A stretch of 64,000 bases of DNA from NCBI GenBank assembly GCA_964550795.1, contig CAZKBH010000014.1, positions 27,323-91,322 on the forward strand, written 5' to 3'. Below are positions 8,401 to 16,360 of this stretch, piece by piece. A program made the translations under genes and the position numbers. The notes beneath the pieces were generated by a model, which ran no database searches, was not told the origin of the DNA, and saw only the letters and a list, made by a program, of their open reading frames with translations. The stretch comes from M3007 sp964550795. Lineage in GTDB: Bacteria > Bacteroidota > Bacteroidia > Chitinophagales > Saprospiraceae. Each line of letters begins with the position of its first letter. The stretch's first letter is position 1.

Positions 8401-9558
8401 ATTGGGCGGTCCCTGCACCTTAACTTTTTCGATTATGGGCCTGATAAAGAAGGACAGGAGGATTATCTGTACATGATTCCAGTTGATCTGAACGGGCTAG
8501 ATGATCCAACTTTGACCTTTCATGTGGCGTATGCTCAATTTAATGCTACATTTTTCGATGGACTTAGGGTGGAGGTTTTTGCCAACTGTGATTTAAGTGC
8601 CACACCAGATGTTGTTTGGGAAAAAAGCGGAGCCGATTTAGCCACTGTCCCGAACCAAACCGGATATTTTTATGCAGATAGCGGGGCAGACTGGCGCATT
8701 GAGTCCGCTGATTTAAGTGCTTATGCAGGCCAGAAGATCGTCGTGCGCTTTGTCTCGGTTAATGGATACGGTAATAGTCTGTACCTCGATAACATTGGCA
8801 TTTCCAGCATTGAATTGCCCAGTGCCGCATTCGTTGCCCCGGATACCATTTGCCGACTGGACACCTTGACTTTTGAAGCGATTCCGTCCGTTAATGGCTC
8901 AACCTATGCCTGGAATTTTGGCTCTGCAGCTAACCCCGGCAGCGCCAATGGTATCGGCCCCCACGCCGTATTATACCCAACCGCTGGCAATAAAACGGTG
9001 CGTTTGATTGTCACCAATGCGTTTGGCGCAGACACGATGATCCAGATCATGAACGTTCGCCACCTCGCAGTAGCGAACTTTACCTTCGTGCAAGATGGTC
9101 TAAATGCAAGCTTTACCAATACAAGCACCAATTCGACCACATACCTCTGGAACTTTGGCGATAACACGACCAGTACAGAAGCCAATCCAATGCATACGTA
9201 CGCGTCTCCAGGTACCTACAGTGTGACCCTTTCTGCCACTAATGCCTGCCGGACACACCAAAAAACCAGTACCCTTGGGGTAACAGGGATCAATGAACTG
9301 TCTGAAAAAGTTGGGGTGCTTATTCTGCCTAACCCAACCGCCGGAGATTTTGCGGTTGAACTAAACAGCAATATAGATGGGCCGGTACAACTCAGCCTGT
9401 TCGATGCCGCTGGGCGAATCGTGACGACTCGTGAAACGGTGGTCAGCCAGGGCATTTCCCGCGTCCGTTTTGAACAGTTAAATTTGCCCAAAGGCATTTA
9501 CCAACTGAATATTCAGGCAGATGGAAAACAAGCCAGCTTCAATGTAGTTGTGCAATAG
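5440..9558 (+). CDS. Giant secreted S8 subtilisin-like protease with PKD and T9SS sorting domain
   Basis: A 1372-aa secreted serine protease. The signal peptide ends near SVFSQQ; the real start may be the second ATG at 5473 (MNVRLTALLFLL). The subtilase triad is visible: Asp in LVRDDGRLG (about residues 253-254), His in GTHGDGVVG (about 280) and Ser in GTSGAAPG (about 449). A P-domain-like region follows (NDLDLTVTD, LNNVEQV). Then come Ig-like and jelly-roll-like segments, two PKD-type domains (FGSAANPGS; WNFGDNTTSTEANPMHTY) and a C-terminal T9SS type A sorting domain (LPNPTAGDFAVEL ... LPKGIYQLNI). It is probably exported by the type IX system and degrades extracellular protein. Flanked by its own promoter region and terminator, so monocistronic. 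Confidence 0.95.
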   Translation: MATNHKLFFSIMNVRLTALLFLLTTCTSVFSQQTFPVHFEHGTEYFPENFATVRQSQHVDGKEIVNGVYVRFIQLKSIMDAPTRAAFEATGAKIIGYIQFGAYLVLLPQNFDLKSLDTFAPRSIVPVNPDWKIAKSLREQPYGDWAVRGNYLDINIQVYPHLRIAEGAVLCQKAELEVLQEGNQNGFLQLRVHKNRIDEIAAMPFVQYMELIPPPGQKEDTRGRSLHRANLVASDGPMGKKYDGAGVGVLVRDDGRLGPHIDIQGRLKNFAAGPETSGTHGDGVVGIIGGAGNLDPTMKGMAAGTTVYSLDYVNHFQDQTMPLFFNENVTLTNSSYSDGCNAGYSLAAQTVDRQLFQNPTLMHIFSGGNSNDNNCGYGAGTQWGNITGGHKMAKNAIATANIFADATLVQSSSRGPAYDGRLKPDISANGQEQGSLDPNNAYQVFGGTSGAAPGIAGCLAQLTHAYRTIYNVPDAPSALLKATILNTANDLGNVGPDFRFGWGHVNAWRALQLLEQNNWLENSTDQNGSNTHTLEIPADVKEAKIMLYWSEPPASTNNSRALINDLDLTVTDGFGTVNLPWKLNPTPVPALLNAPAGKGRDSLNNVEQVLLVNPAAGNYTIEVKGTEVPLGPQPYYLVWEFVKDEIKITYPAGGEGFAPGEVERIHWDAFGNTGTFTLRYSTDGGNTFVPITSLGGDRRMYDWTVPNTVTGKLHLMIFRGLVSDTTDFPASIVPVPQNLQVTKVCLDSITLGFDSVNDTLSYEGYLLGNKYMELKGSSSTNSITMPFQNTGGEQWLSARSSHPDGTAGRRAVAIYWPGGILNCPQSFDLDVAQMLSPAGNAVIACSASEINISLRVNNGGLNASAGATANYQVNNEPPVSEPLPDIPAGSSLDYVFQTPLILNTNGDISLKTWVVLPNDVVKFNDTLSLDFPVISATTNQFFVENFESEPKLPVGWAQVNPDGSEVDGLGWELTDELPSSIVGPDDIIGRSLHLNFFDYGPDKEGQEDYLYMIPVDLNGLDDPTLTFHVAYAQFNATFFDGLRVEVFANCDLSATPDVVWEKSGADLATVPNQTGYFYADSGADWRIESADLSAYAGQKIVVRFVSVNGYGNSLYLDNIGISSIELPSAAFVAPDTICRLDTLTFEAIPSVNGSTYAWNFGSAANPGSANGIGPHAVLYPTAGNKTVRLIVTNAFGADTMIQIMNVRHLAVANFTFVQDGLNASFTNTSTNSTTYLWNFGDNTTSTEANPMHTYASPGTYSVTLSATNACRTHQKTSTLGVTGINELSEKVGVLILPNPTAGDFAVELNSNIDGPVQLSLFDAAGRIVTTRETVVSQGISRVRFEQLNLPKGIYQLNIQADGKQASFNVVVQ

Positions 9559-9577
9559 CCCTTTGAAAATTTCGTCA

Positions 9578-9616
9578 AAGAGCGCCATCCTACATCAGGT
9601 TGGCGCTCTTTTTTTT
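9578..9616 (+). terminator. Intrinsic terminator after the subtilase gene
   Basis: Perfect 10-bp stem AAGAGCGCCA / TGGCGCTCTT with a 13-nt loop, followed by a run of T residues, 20 bp after the protease stop codon. Confidence 0.9.
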
Positions 9617-9749
9617 GTCCCTATTTTCGCAAAGCGTAGAATTGACACACAAGCATTCTTGTTGGGCTTGGATTTGACGCAGCGCTGATTACTTTTGCCC
9701 TAAGTACCGATGAAACACCGCGGCGAAGGCTAATCAAGAAACCTGCTTT

Positions 9750-10670
9750 ATGAACAGAATCATTTATCGTGATCCAAATGTAACGATCTTCCAGAGTGCC
9801 CTTTTCCAAACCAACTCCACGGTGGTTTGTACCGACGATGTGGTGTTGATTTTCGACCCTGCCTGGTTGCCTGATGAAGTGGAGGCTATTCGCCAATACG
9901 TGGAAAGTATTCGGGGGCATCGGCATGTGTTTCTGCTTTTCACACACTCCGACTTTGACCATATCATCGGCTATGGCGCTTTCAAGGCAGACAAGGTTTT
10001 TATGTCGAAAGCCATGGCTGAAAACCCTGACAAAGCGTTGTGCGTTGAAAAATGCCTGGAATTTGACGAGCAATACTACATTAAGCGCCCCTACCCTATC
10101 GAGTATCCCAAGGGTGATTTTTTAGTGTTCCGAGATGGCGTACAATACCGTTATGGGAACACCAAAATGTCCTTTTACCTCACTCCCGGCCACACTGCTG
10201 ATAGTATGATGGTGATTGTTTGGCAGTTGGGGCTTTGCATCGCGGGGGATTATTTGAGCAACTGCGAATTCCCATTCATCTACCATAGCAGCGTTGATTA
10301 CGAGCAAACGCTCGAAAAACTCCCAAGCATCCACGATCGGAACTGGTTTACCCGCATGATTCCGGGACATGGAGACCCCGCCCTGAATATAAACGACTGG
10401 CTTCTGCGTCGTACCGAAGCGCAGGCTTACCTTTTTGCGCTGCGCGAAAGCATTGCCACCGATGTTCCTTTTGATGAAAGTTCTTTGTGGGAGCGCTATA
10501 AATTTCCGCGGCTTCAGCGCAAATACCATCTGGACAACATTGCCCTGATGACCCGAGAATATGAGCAGGGTCTATGGCAATGGGATCCTGAATTCTCCCT
10601 CCATTCTCCGGTGATGCAAGAGACTTATATCACTGAAAATCAACCTATTGACAGTGATGAAGAAGGATGA
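9750..10670 (+). CDS. Metallo-beta-lactamase-fold hydrolase
   Basis: A 306-aa cytoplasmic MBL-fold hydrolase with no signal peptide. The metal-site motifs are in order: FTHSDFDHIIGYG (about residues 68-80), TPGHTADSMMV (about 146), CIAGDYLSN (about 165) and PGHGDPALN (about 205). The second His of the classical HxHxDH motif is Asp here (HSDFDH). That variant occurs in some MBL subfamilies and may change metal use. The substrate is unknown. It overlaps the start of the HEAT-like gene, so the two are probably cotranscribed and functionally linked. Confidence 0.9.
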   Translation: MNRIIYRDPNVTIFQSALFQTNSTVVCTDDVVLIFDPAWLPDEVEAIRQYVESIRGHRHVFLLFTHSDFDHIIGYGAFKADKVFMSKAMAENPDKALCVEKCLEFDEQYYIKRPYPIEYPKGDFLVFRDGVQYRYGNTKMSFYLTPGHTADSMMVIVWQLGLCIAGDYLSNCEFPFIYHSSVDYEQTLEKLPSIHDRNWFTRMIPGHGDPALNINDWLLRRTEAQAYLFALRESIATDVPFDESSLWERYKFPRLQRKYHLDNIALMTREYEQGLWQWDPEFSLHSPVMQETYITENQPIDSDEEG

Positions 10671-11223
10671 AACAAGGGAATGGCTGGAGGCCCAAATTTT
10701 GGCGGAGCACAGTAAGGCCCAAACCATGCGCATCGTCCGCTGGGTAGGCCACGATGCGGATCGGCTGGAAATCCTGATGGAAATTTTTTTGAACAACCCA
10801 CCCGCCAAACCCTTACCGAAGGGACGGGGCTACCAGCATATTTCTACCCAAAGAAGCGCCTGGGCGGTGCGGTATGTGGGCGAAAAAGCTCCTGAAATCA
10901 TGGCTCCCTGGCTTCCAAAACTGGTGCTTCAACTCCGACAGCCCGCATTACACGCCGCGATCAAACGGAACACGCTGAACATTTTTGAACCGCTGGATTT
11001 TCCTCCCGAATTGGACGATGAACTGGCCGACCTCTGCTTCGGCTACCTGGCAGACCCACAAGAACCCATCGCGGTTCGTTGTGCAGCCATGACCGTTTTG
11101 GAACGGATTTGCCGCCGTGTACCGGAGTTAAAAGACGAGCTGCGACTCTTGGTCGAAGAACATCTGGAACACGGTTCGGCGGGCTTCAAGAGCCGGGCTA
11201 AAAAAGTGCTGAAACAGCTTTAA
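10648..11223 (+). CDS. HEAT-repeat-like protein
   Basis: A 191-aa all-helical protein. Paired helices such as MRIVRWVGHDADRLEILMEIF, RSAWAVRYVGEKAPEIM and PIAVRCAAMTVLERICRRV look like HEAT/Armadillo-type repeats seen in many uncharacterised Bacteroidota proteins. No signal peptide. It overlaps the MBL hydrolase gene by 23 bp (or 14 bp from the internal start MKKDETREW), indicating translational coupling. Its 3' end overlaps the convergent M28 peptidase gene by 4 bp. Function not recognised; a protein-binding partner of the MBL enzyme is a possibility. Confidence 0.8.
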   Translation: MTVMKKDETREWLEAQILAEHSKAQTMRIVRWVGHDADRLEILMEIFLNNPPAKPLPKGRGYQHISTQRSAWAVRYVGEKAPEIMAPWLPKLVLQLRQPALHAAIKRNTLNIFEPLDFPPELDDELADLCFGYLADPQEPIAVRCAAMTVLERICRRVPELKDELRLLVEEHLEHGSAGFKSRAKKVLKQL

Positions 11224-12497
11224 AAAGTTATGGGCATCACTTTTTCCTCCGTGCCCCGTTTTACTTTTACCGTCGTGGAATCCCCTTTCTTGAACATCGA
11301 AAGGCCCTTCATGTAGTCCTGAATGGTTTTGACTTGTATTTCTCCAAGACCAATAATGATATCGCCTTTCAAAAGCCCTGCTTTGGAAGCGGGTTTGCCA
11401 TCGGTCACACCATCCACATGTACGCCCTCGCCATCCCAGGTGTAGTCGGGCATGATGCCAAGCGTTACTTTAAAACTCACATTGGTGCTCTCTTTGGTCT
11501 TCGTTTCTTGAAATTTAAGTTTTGGTTGTTTGTCAAGCGTTTCGATCACTTCCGCCACCGTAGAAATAATCTGCACAACCCCTGGGAAATTCACTTTTTC
11601 CACGTCATCCGTTGGTTTGTGATAATCCGAATGTTGACCCGTGAAGAAAAATAGCACCGGAATATTTTTCAAGTAAAAGGATGTGTGGTCGCTGGGTCCA
11701 ACGCCCGCGCTGTCCAGTTTCATCCCTAAATCAGATTTTAGATTCTTCAGGGTTGGCACAAAATCCGGGGCTGTTCCGACGCCACCCACCACAACTTTTT
11801 TCTCCTCATTGAGCCGACCAATCATGTCCATATTGATCATAAAACTGACCGAACTGAGGTCAATGGTTGGATTTTCGGTATATTTTTTGGAACCAAACAA
11901 ACCCAGTTCTTCGCCTGAAAAACAGAGGAAAAGGAAGTTGTGCTCTTCTTTTACGCCGTTTTTGGCAAAATAACGCGCCAATTCCACCACCCCAGCCGTG
12001 CCACTTGCATTGTCGTCAGCGCCATTGTGCACTTTCCCCTCCGGGTTTGGATCCAGGGAATTGTGATCATAACCCATTCCCAAATGGTCGTAATGCCCGC
12101 CAATAATGATGGTTTGACTCGCGCCGTTATCGAGAAACGCAACAACATTTCGGGCTTTCCCCGAGCGACCTTTAGCTNNNNNNNNNNCGTTTTGTGAAGA
12201 AATAGGTTTGGCACTCGCATCTACGCCACCGTGTGGATCGCTTTTTTTGAACGTGAATTTATGGAAATAAGTCCCGTCGCTTCCTTTGGGTGTAAGGCCC
12301 ATTTTGCGAAATTGTTTGGCCAGATATTCCGCAGCCATCCGTTCTTCGGGTGTACCCGTACCACGGCCTTTCAATTTATCGGAGGCGAGGTAAGTAATAT
12401 GTTTGCGGAGATTTTTCTCGGAAATAGCCGATTTTTGCGCAAAAACGGAAGATATTGCGAGTAAAACAGTCGCAACGCTGAGGACGAAATATTTCAT
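11220..12497 (-). CDS. M28-family zinc aminopeptidase with PDZ domain (contains a 10-N gap)
   Basis: A secreted metallopeptidase of about 425 aa. The signal peptide is MKYFVLSVATVLLAISSVFAQ. The M28 metal and catalytic motifs are present: GGHYDHLG, HNGADDNASGTAGV, CFSGEELGLFGSK, NMDMIGRL and GPSDHTSFY. A PDZ-like domain follows at about 345-425 (VDGVTDGKPASKAGLLKGDI). The start at 12497 is chosen over an upstream in-frame ATG at 12632, because the signal peptide begins here and a -7 box lies just upstream. Ten N bases interrupt the prepeptidase region, but the frame is the same on both sides. Confidence 0.93.
   Translation of the reverse strand: MKYFVLSVATVLLAISSVFAQKSAISEKNLRKHITYLASDKLKGRGTGTPEERMAAEYLAKQFRKMGLTPKGSDGTYFHKFTFKKSDPHGGVDASAKPISSQNXXXXAKGRSGKARNVVAFLDNGASQTIIIGGHYDHLGMGYDHNSLDPNPEGKVHNGADDNASGTAGVVELARYFAKNGVKEEHNFLFLCFSGEELGLFGSKKYTENPTIDLSSVSFMINMDMIGRLNEEKKVVVGGVGTAPDFVPTLKNLKSDLGMKLDSAGVGPSDHTSFYLKNIPVLFFFTGQHSDYHKPTDDVEKVNFPGVVQIISTVAEVIETLDKQPKLKFQETKTKESTNVSFKVTLGIMPDYTWDGEGVHVDGVTDGKPASKAGLLKGDIIIGLGEIQVKTIQDYMKGLSMFKKGDSTTVKVKRGTEEKVMPITF
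12178..12187. other. Assembly gap (10 N) inside the M28 peptidase gene
   Basis: Ten N bases. Reading frames on the two sides agree with a 10-base gap or a length differing from it by a multiple of 3. No end overlap between the flanks is visible, so a few codons are really missing. Confidence 0.95.
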
Positions 12498-12515
12498 GTG
12501 TGTAAATTTAGCTCG

Positions 12516-12523
12516 CAAATATA
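12516..12523 (-). promoter_or_regulatory. Candidate -7 box of the M28 peptidase gene
   Basis: The minus strand reads TATATTTG, matching TAnnTTTG, about 20 bp upstream of the chosen start. It argues against the upstream in-frame start at 12632. Confidence 0.5.
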
Positions 12524-12606
12524 GCAAGTCAAGGCGGGCCGAAGATGATTTTCTGGATTTTAGAGAAGTGACACTTTTTAAAAAAGTGTCACTTCTAAGA
12601 ACGGAT

Positions 12607-13338
12607 CTATGGTCGCGCAGCCGGCTCCTCAACGGAAGATTCTTGTTTCGGATACCAGCAGAGCTGATCCAGCATTACTTTATTGCCCGGAAAGAGGTTT
12701 AAATCAACCTTTTTGGGAATTCCTTCGATGCTGCCTTCGTTGGAAAATTGCCAAATATTCCAATCTCTGCCGCAGGTCAAGTCCGGGCGTTCTTCTGAAT
12801 ATCGGGCAATCCATAGTGGGTAAGCGTCAAAATGCCCAGTCAAATAACGTTCGTAGAAATTTTGGTTGGTATAAATAATGGGGCGAATTCCCAATTGGCG
12901 TTCCACCACTTGAAGCCAAATAAGGGCTTCTGCCACCATGATTTCAGGTGCAATATTGTCGGTCAATTCAATATCCAACACGGGTGCCAAGTCTCCTGGC
13001 TGCATTTCGACCAATTGTAGAAAGTGTTTGGCCTGATCTTCTCCGCAACCATAAGCCCGGAAAAAGTGGTAAGCACCACGCCGTACGCCCACACGAAGCA
13101 AGGCATCCCAGTTTCGACAAAAAAGTGTGTCAATAAAATCCCCGCCTTCCGTGGCTTTGACAAAAGCGAAATCAATCAAGCCATCGCTAACTACCGTCTC
13201 CCAGTCAATGTGCTTCTGATGATGCGACACATCCACCCCCCTCAGGAAAGTATCCATTTGAAGATAGGAATGATCCGCATGTCCACCCAATATCGGGGCA
13301 AATACAAACAGAATCGCAATGATTTGAGTACGCAGCAT
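12607..13338 (-). CDS. Glycoside hydrolase family 25 lysozyme-like muramidase
   Basis: A 243-aa exported GH25 protein that should cleave the beta-1,4 bond between MurNAc and GlcNAc in peptidoglycan. A short signal peptide (IIAILFVFAPILGGHA) comes first. The family motifs follow in order: GVDVSHHQKHIDW near residue 34, FVKATEGGDFID, GAYHFFRAYG, PVLDIELTD with the catalytic Asp-x-Glu, YTNQNFYERYL, LWIARYSEERPDL and IWQFSNEGSIEGI. Length suits a single catalytic domain without cell-wall-binding repeats. It lies upstream of, and in the same direction as, the M28 peptidase, but with about 110 bp and a promoter between them. Confidence 0.93.
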   Translation of the reverse strand: MLRTQIIAILFVFAPILGGHADHSYLQMDTFLRGVDVSHHQKHIDWETVVSDGLIDFAFVKATEGGDFIDTLFCRNWDALLRVGVRRGAYHFFRAYGCGEDQAKHFLQLVEMQPGDLAPVLDIELTDNIAPEIMVAEALIWLQVVERQLGIRPIIYTNQNFYERYLTGHFDAYPLWIARYSEERPDLTCGRDWNIWQFSNEGSIEGIPKKVDLNLFPGNKVMLDQLCWYPKQESSVEEPAARP

Positions 13339-13498
13339 TGGTTGTTATGTCGAGGCGAAGAAACAATCTTGAAGCGAGTTGGTCATGGCAAAATAGACCG
13401 TTTGCCTTTGGCGGACAATTTCTTGAACGCCATAATCCGTGCCAAAATCCGAGAAAGCGAGCATATAATGGAATAAGCGGCAAAACTTTTAGATAAAC

Positions 13499-13535
13499 AA
13501 AGCCCTCCGTGCATCAAACGTGCAGGGAGGGCTTT
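13499..13535 (-). terminator. Intrinsic terminator downstream of rho
   Basis: AAAGCCCTCC and GGAGGGCTTT form a 10-bp stem, extended inside by GTGC/GCAC pairing. On the minus strand it ends in a short T-rich tract 22 bp after the rho stop. Confidence 0.8.
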
Positions 13536-13557
13536 CATTTCAGCGCTTCAAAAAGCA

Positions 13558-15636
13558 TTAACGATTCATGGAAGCCAGGAATTCTTCGTTGCTGCTGCTG
13601 TGTAACATCTGTTTTTTTACAAATTCCATCGCTTCTTCCGGCTTCATATCGGCCAGGTGATTGCGGAGAATAAACATCCGTTGCAAGGTATCTTTGTCCA
13701 AAAGCAGGTCTTCCCGGCGCGTGCTCGACTTGGTAAGGTCAACACTTGGGTAGAGCCGCCTGTTCGCCAAATTGCGATCCAATTGCAACTCCATGTTACC
13801 GGTACCCTTGAATTCTTCGAAGATTACCTGGTCCATTTTGGAACCCGTGTCTATCAGCGCCGTCGCGAGAATGGTGAGTGAGCCGCCATCTTCAATGGCG
13901 CGTGCAGCGCCAAAGAATTTTTTCGGGCGTTGCAATGCCGTGGCTTCCACACCACCCGAAAGCACTTTGCCGCTGGCTGGCGCTACCGTATTATAGGCGC
14001 GAGCCATACGGGTAATTGAGTCAAGCAGGATTACTACGTGGTGGCCACATTCTACCATCCGTTTGGATTTTTCCAATACGATGTTTGCGAGGCGAACGTG
14101 GTTTTCGGCCAGCTCATCAAAGGTAGAGGCAACCACTTCTGCTTTAACGCTGCGCCGCATATCAGTCACCTCCTCAGGACGTTCGTCAATGAGCAACACA
14201 ATCACATAACACTCGGGGTGATTTTTGGTGATAGCATTTGCTATATCCTTGAGTAAGAAGGTTTTACCAGTTTTGGGCTGCGCTACAATCAGGCCGCGTT
14301 GCCCTTTGCCAATGGGGGTAAACAGGTCAATAACCCGGTTTCCAAAGTCTCGTCCAGTAGGGCTGGTGAGCAAGCTGAATTTAGCGGTGGGGAACAAAGG
14401 GGTCAGGTAATCGAAGGGCACACGGTCGCGTACATCCTTCGGGTCCAAACCGTTAATTTTGGCCACTTTCAAGAGCGCAAAATACTTTTCTCCCTCTTTC
14501 GGCGGACGGATTGCGCCGCGCACCGTATCGCCAGTTTTCAGGCCAAAAAGTTTGATCTGAGAAGGAGAAACATAGATATCGTCCGGGCTGGTCTGATAAT
14601 TGTAGTCGGGCGAACGCAAGAAACCATAGCCATCCGGCATCATTTCCAAGGTTCCCAAACCTTCCACCACACCATCTAATTCAACATCAAAACGCTCCCG
14701 GTGAACGGTAGGAGGCATCACTTCAACAGGTTCAGGAGGTGGCACCGGCCGGGCTGGCTCCTGAACGACTTCAGGCTGGGTACCACCTGCAAGCGGCGCA
14801 AACGGGCGATGCATAGGTACTACTTCTTCCTCTTCGTCGCCAGTATTTACGGGTGCAACGTATTCTTCCTCCAGATTTTGCAATTTTACGGCCTCCGGAT
14901 CCAACAAACCAGGCTGCCCTGGGCGTGGTGGCTGCGGACGATCCCGACGACGGTCCTCCCACTCCCGTTGGCGACGGTCGCGGCGATCTTCCCAGCGGTC
15001 ACGGTTACGGCCTTGTCCTTCCGGGCGTTGGCCTTGACCTTGGTTTTGTGGACGTTGGGGTTGACCTTCAGGGCCTTGGCCTTGATTTTCTGGACGTGGG
15101 GCTTGACCCTCGGGGCGTTGTTGTGGTTGTTGGTCGCGACGATTGGCCGAGGGGTCGTTGGGCAAAGGCCGGTTTTGGTCGCGATTATTGGAGCGGTCAT
15201 TTCGGTCGTCGCGCCGTAACGCTTGTTGTTGCTCGCGTTTGACTTCCGACATTGGTCTGTTTTGGTCGCGGTTAGCGTCCTGAACAGGTCGGTTGATATC
15301 TCTTTCGCGGCGATTGTCTGGCTCAACCGTTCGAGCGGGGGGCACAGATTTGGGTGGTTTAGGCGCTGGCTTTTCGCCGGGAGGAGCGGCAGGAGCATCC
15401 GGTTTTTCATCCGAATCTTTTACTTTTCGGACCCGGCGGCCTGTTTGCGGATTAGGCTCTTCCACGATGGGCACGACCCGGTCAGTGGCGTTTTTTTCAG
15501 CAAGCGCCTGTTCGTCGAGGATTTTATAGATTAAATCCTGTTTAGAAAATTTGGTAATGCCCTTAACGCCCAATTTTTGGGCAATTTCTTTGAGCTCTGT
15601 AACCAGCTTGTCGTTAAGCTGCAAAATGTCGAACAT
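13558..15636 (-). CDS. rho: Transcription termination factor Rho with long disordered insertion
   Basis: A 692-aa hexameric RNA-dependent ATPase that ends transcription. The N-terminal helix bundle (residues 1-45, KLGVKGITKFSKQDLIYKIL) is followed by a low-complexity insertion of about 260 residues, rich in R, D, N, Q, P and G (for example ENQGQGPEGQPQRPQNQGQG). After that come the cold-shock RNA-binding domain (GTLEMMPDGYGFLRSPDYNY) and the ATPase core with Walker A (AQPKTGKTFLLKD), Walker B (VIVLLIDERPEEVTDM), the Q-loop region and R-loop (LLDSITRMARAYN). E. coli Rho has 419 residues. Such insertions are known in Bacteroidota Rho and can bind RNA or drive phase separation. A leader of about 270 nt precedes the start. 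Confidence 0.97.
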   Translation of the reverse strand: MFDILQLNDKLVTELKEIAQKLGVKGITKFSKQDLIYKILDEQALAEKNATDRVVPIVEEPNPQTGRRVRKVKDSDEKPDAPAAPPGEKPAPKPPKSVPPARTVEPDNRRERDINRPVQDANRDQNRPMSEVKREQQQALRRDDRNDRSNNRDQNRPLPNDPSANRRDQQPQQRPEGQAPRPENQGQGPEGQPQRPQNQGQGQRPEGQGRNRDRWEDRRDRRQREWEDRRRDRPQPPRPGQPGLLDPEAVKLQNLEEEYVAPVNTGDEEEEVVPMHRPFAPLAGGTQPEVVQEPARPVPPPEPVEVMPPTVHRERFDVELDGVVEGLGTLEMMPDGYGFLRSPDYNYQTSPDDIYVSPSQIKLFGLKTGDTVRGAIRPPKEGEKYFALLKVAKINGLDPKDVRDRVPFDYLTPLFPTAKFSLLTSPTGRDFGNRVIDLFTPIGKGQRGLIVAQPKTGKTFLLKDIANAITKNHPECYVIVLLIDERPEEVTDMRRSVKAEVVASTFDELAENHVRLANIVLEKSKRMVECGHHVVILLDSITRMARAYNTVAPASGKVLSGGVEATALQRPKKFFGAARAIEDGGSLTILATALIDTGSKMDQVIFEEFKGTGNMELQLDRNLANRRLYPSVDLTKSSTRREDLLLDKDTLQRMFILRNHLADMKPEEAMEFVKKQMLHSSSNEEFLASMNR

Positions 15637-15918
15637 GAGTGGGGATGAAAAAAGTTAAAATTGAATGTTGGCGCGGCTCGATTCCGGAGCGTTGGCATAC
15701 GAGGGATTCGCGCACAGTGGTGGGAACGTTTTTACGTAAAAATATGTCGTTGCGAAGTTCGGAAAACCGAAGCGCGACGCGAGACGATGGTTGAGAATGA
15801 GAAAGCCTATCCAAAAAGGCTATAAAATCACCTAAAAAGTAAGGGAGTTTGAGCGTGCAGTGGGGGCCGAAAAGATCGAAAAAATGGCACCAGACTTGGA
15901 TTGAACGCTGCAAATATA
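15637..15918 (-). promoter_or_regulatory. Long rho 5' leader with -7 box at its upstream end
   Basis: The minus strand carries TATATTTG (TAnnTTTG) at 15911-15918. This predicts a transcript start near 15905 and a leader of about 265 nt before the rho ATG. Long leaders allow Rho to terminate its own mRNA early, an autoregulation known for rho in other bacteria. An open frame on the same strand through this region has no recognisable domain and is not called. Confidence 0.45.
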
Positions 15919-16090
15919 AGCCTGTTTTTAAATTCGCTCTATCTTGCCGCGAATTTTTCAGCATTTGCTAAAATATGACAAACACACAGCCATTCGAGAC
16001 ATGATCTCTTGAAGTGCAAAACTACGTAAATAAACCCAATAAATTGAAAAAAGTTGAAACCTGCCAAATATTTGTCTCCTGGAATCAACT

Positions 16091-16250
16091 AGTGCCGCAT
16101 CCGGCGAATGTTCTGTGAATTGGGGTGGTAGATTTTTTGTTCATCAAGACCCTGAGGAGGGCGCAATGCGGGACATTTTAACCGACGATGAACGCAGATG
16201 AACGGAAAATATAACCGCCAATTCATAGGACATTCGCCGGATGCGGCACT
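16091..16250. mobile_element. MITE-like element with 33-bp terminal inverted repeats
   Basis: The ends AGTGCCGCATCCGGCGAATG and CATTCGCCGGATGCGGCACT are exact inverted complements. Pairing continues to about 33 bp with only two mismatches (16091-16123 against 16218-16250). The roughly 95-bp interior encodes nothing and includes GATGAACGCAGATGAACGG, a GATGAACG-type stretch. Size and structure fit a non-autonomous miniature element or a large REP unit. No clear target-site duplication is visible. It lies in the rho-serS intergenic region, which otherwise holds no gene. Confidence 0.6.
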
Positions 16251-16360
16251 AAACACCAAAAGTCATACACACAGCATGCCAGCAAACACAAAAGGCGACA
16301 ATCATTTGATCCAGGCTTCTGTGCCACTCACATTACCTAAATCACATTCATTCAGCATAT

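Noticed and set aside
14701..15242. Long plus-strand frames opposite the rho insertion
   Set aside because: These are antisense shadows of the R/Q/P-rich rho coding sequence, whose composition keeps the opposite strand open.
15614..15964. 116-codon frame upstream of rho on the minus strand
   Set aside because: It overlaps the rho start and the predicted leader, has no family match or signal, and the composition is not protein-like.
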